Shown here in pieces: positions 5,044 to 5,927 of a stretch of DNA of 5,927 nucleotides (position 1 is its first letter; the number at the start of each line of letters is the position of its first letter). The stretch is from CAG-791 sp002449595 (GTDB lineage: Bacteria; Bacillota; Clostridia; Lachnospirales; Lachnospiraceae): contig CAMNHV010000071.1 in the NCBI GenBank assembly GCA_946539855.1, forward strand, positions 1 to 5,927. The letters run 5' to 3'. The position numbers and the translations under genes were made by a program. The notes under the pieces were generated by a model. It was not told where the DNA came from and searched no databases. It saw only the letters and a program-made list of their open reading frames with translations.

Positions 5044-5072
5044 GCTGCCGGCAGCGCTTTTCTCAGAAAGCG
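5044..5072 (-). other. Two adjoining inverted repeats in the thrS 3' region
   Basis: A perfect 12-bp palindrome, GCTGCCGGCAGC (5044-5055), directly adjoins CGCTTT (5055-5060) and AAAGCG (5067-5072), a 6-bp stem with a 6-nt loop. They lie between the thrS stop codon and the larger hairpin at 4981-5005. Neither has a following T-run on the minus strand. The role is unknown; they may shape the mRNA 3' end. Confidence 0.4.
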
Positions 5073-5085
5073 GGAGCCTGCGGGA

Positions 5086-5927
5086 TCAGCCGAGCTCGAA
5101 CAGCGTGTCGATGAGCGCGAGCGAATGCTCGTCCATCATCTTGTCGCACATGTCGAGGAAGGTATCCAGCGGGACGTTCTGCATCTGCTTGTTCGTTCCG
5201 CGGACGTTGATCGAGACCGTTCCTTCTTCCGCTTCCCTGTCGCCCATGACCAGGATGTACGGATCCTTGAAGAGCTTGAACTTCTTGATCTTCTCCTTCA
5301 TGTTGGCGTCGGTGTAGTCCGCCTCGACGCGGATGCCGTGGCGCTCCAGGGCCGCCTGCACCTTCTTCGCGTACTCGTTGTGCTCCGTGCGGATCGGGAC
5401 GAGCGCGACCTGGTAAGGGGAGAGCCAGAACGGGAACGCGCCCTTGAAATTCTCGATGATGATGCCGATGAATCTCTCCAGGGAACCGTAGATCGCGCGG
5501 TGGATGACGACCGGCATCTCCATGCTGCCGTCCTGCGCCTGGTAGGTCAGGCCGAAGTTGTGCGGGAGCTGGAAGTCGAGCTGGATCGTGCCGCACTGCC
5601 ACTCTCTTCCGAGCGCGTCCTTGATCTGCAGGTCGATCTTCGGGCCGTAGAAGGCGCCGTCTCCCTCGTTGATCTCATAGCCGCCCTCGCCGTACTTCTC
5701 ATCCAGGATCTCCTTCAGCGCCGCTTCCGCGCGGTTCCAGACCTCGATGTCGCCCATGAAGTCCTCGGGACGCGTGGAGAACTCGGCGCGGTAGGTCACG
5801 CCGAAGGTGCCGTAGATCTCGTCCGCGATCGCGATGATGTCCGCGATCTCGCTCTTGATCTGGGATTCCATGACGAAGGTGTGGTCGTCGTCCTGGCGGA
5901 ATTCCTGCACGCGGAACAGGCCGTTCA
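5086..5927 (-). CDS. thrS: Threonyl-tRNA synthetase, C-terminal part (5' end outside window)
   Basis: Class II synthetase that charges tRNA-Thr with threonine in the cytosol. The last 279 residues are visible; the family is usually about 580-650 long, so the TGS, editing and first half of the catalytic domain lie beyond the right edge. Counting from the first complete codon, class II motif 2 is FRVQEFRQDDDHTF (about 4-17) with the conserved zinc-ligand His15, then GDGAFYGPK (about 88-96), WQCGTIQLDF (about 109-118), and motif 3 VIHRAIYGSLERF (about 140-152) with the second visible zinc ligand His142 and Arg151. The anticodon-binding domain fills the remainder. A GTG at 5910 is an internal codon, since motif 2 residues lie upstream of it. 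The stop is TGA (5086-5088). Any T-box leader would be outside the window. Confidence 0.97.
   Translation of the reverse strand, partial: NGLFRVQEFRQDDDHTFVMESQIKSEIADIIAIADEIYGTFGVTYRAEFSTRPEDFMGDIEVWNRAEAALKEILDEKYGEGGYEINEGDGAFYGPKIDLQIKDALGREWQCGTIQLDFQLPHNFGLTYQAQDGSMEMPVVIHRAIYGSLERFIGIIIENFKGAFPFWLSPYQVALVPIRTEHNEYAKKVQAALERHGIRVEADYTDANMKEKIKKFKLFKDPYILVMGDREAEEGTVSINVRGTNKQMQNVPLDTFLDMCDKMMDEHSLALIDTLFELG

Noticed and set aside
5908..5910. GTG as the start codon of a short thrS-like gene
   Set aside because: The frame stays open to the window edge and the residues upstream (NGLFR) belong to class II motif 2, so this is an internal codon of a gene continuing outside.

Overview
The window looks like ordinary chromosomal core sequence from a fairly GC-rich low-pathogen-type Firmicute, most likely class Clostridia and possibly Lachnospiraceae-like. 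This placement is inference from several signs: clean AGGAGG-type ribosome binding sites, a PHP-type histidinol phosphatase, a class I GAPDH of clostridial type, a tRNA-Arg without an encoded CCA end, and a single-pass membrane protein with bacterial SH3 domains. No 16S rRNA or other strong taxonomic marker is present.

Layout from left to right: gap (glyceraldehyde-3-phosphate dehydrogenase, minus strand, missing only its last few codons at the left edge); a roughly 220-bp divergent intergenic region with a very good gap promoter; hisJ/hisK (histidinol-phosphate phosphatase, plus strand), which ends in a terminator overlapping its stop codon; a convergent membrane-anchored SH3b protein (minus strand); a compact divergent promoter region containing a 15-bp palindrome; a cytidylate-kinase-like P-loop kinase with an unexplained C-terminal extension (plus strand), whose 3' end lies in a 47-bp tandem repeat; a strong terminator; a 245-bp gene-poor segment with a long imperfect hairpin; a tRNA-Arg(CCG) on the minus strand with its own terminator; and the C-terminal 279 residues of thrS (threonyl-tRNA synthetase, minus strand), which runs off the right edge.

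Strand alternates almost gene by gene, and most genes appear to be single-gene transcription units with their own promoter and terminator. I see no functional pathway linking them: glycolysis, histidine biosynthesis, cell envelope, nucleotide metabolism and translation are represented by one gene or one pair each. The tRNA-Arg sits just downstream of thrS and could be read through from it or have its own weak promoter.

I found no mobile element, CRISPR array, toxin-antitoxin pair or defence system. The points most worth checking are the C-terminal domain of the kinase, which resembles a degenerate ParB/Srx-type fold; the tandem duplication of that gene's 3' end; an inverted repeat flanking the gap promoter; and the hairpin isolated between two facing terminators.
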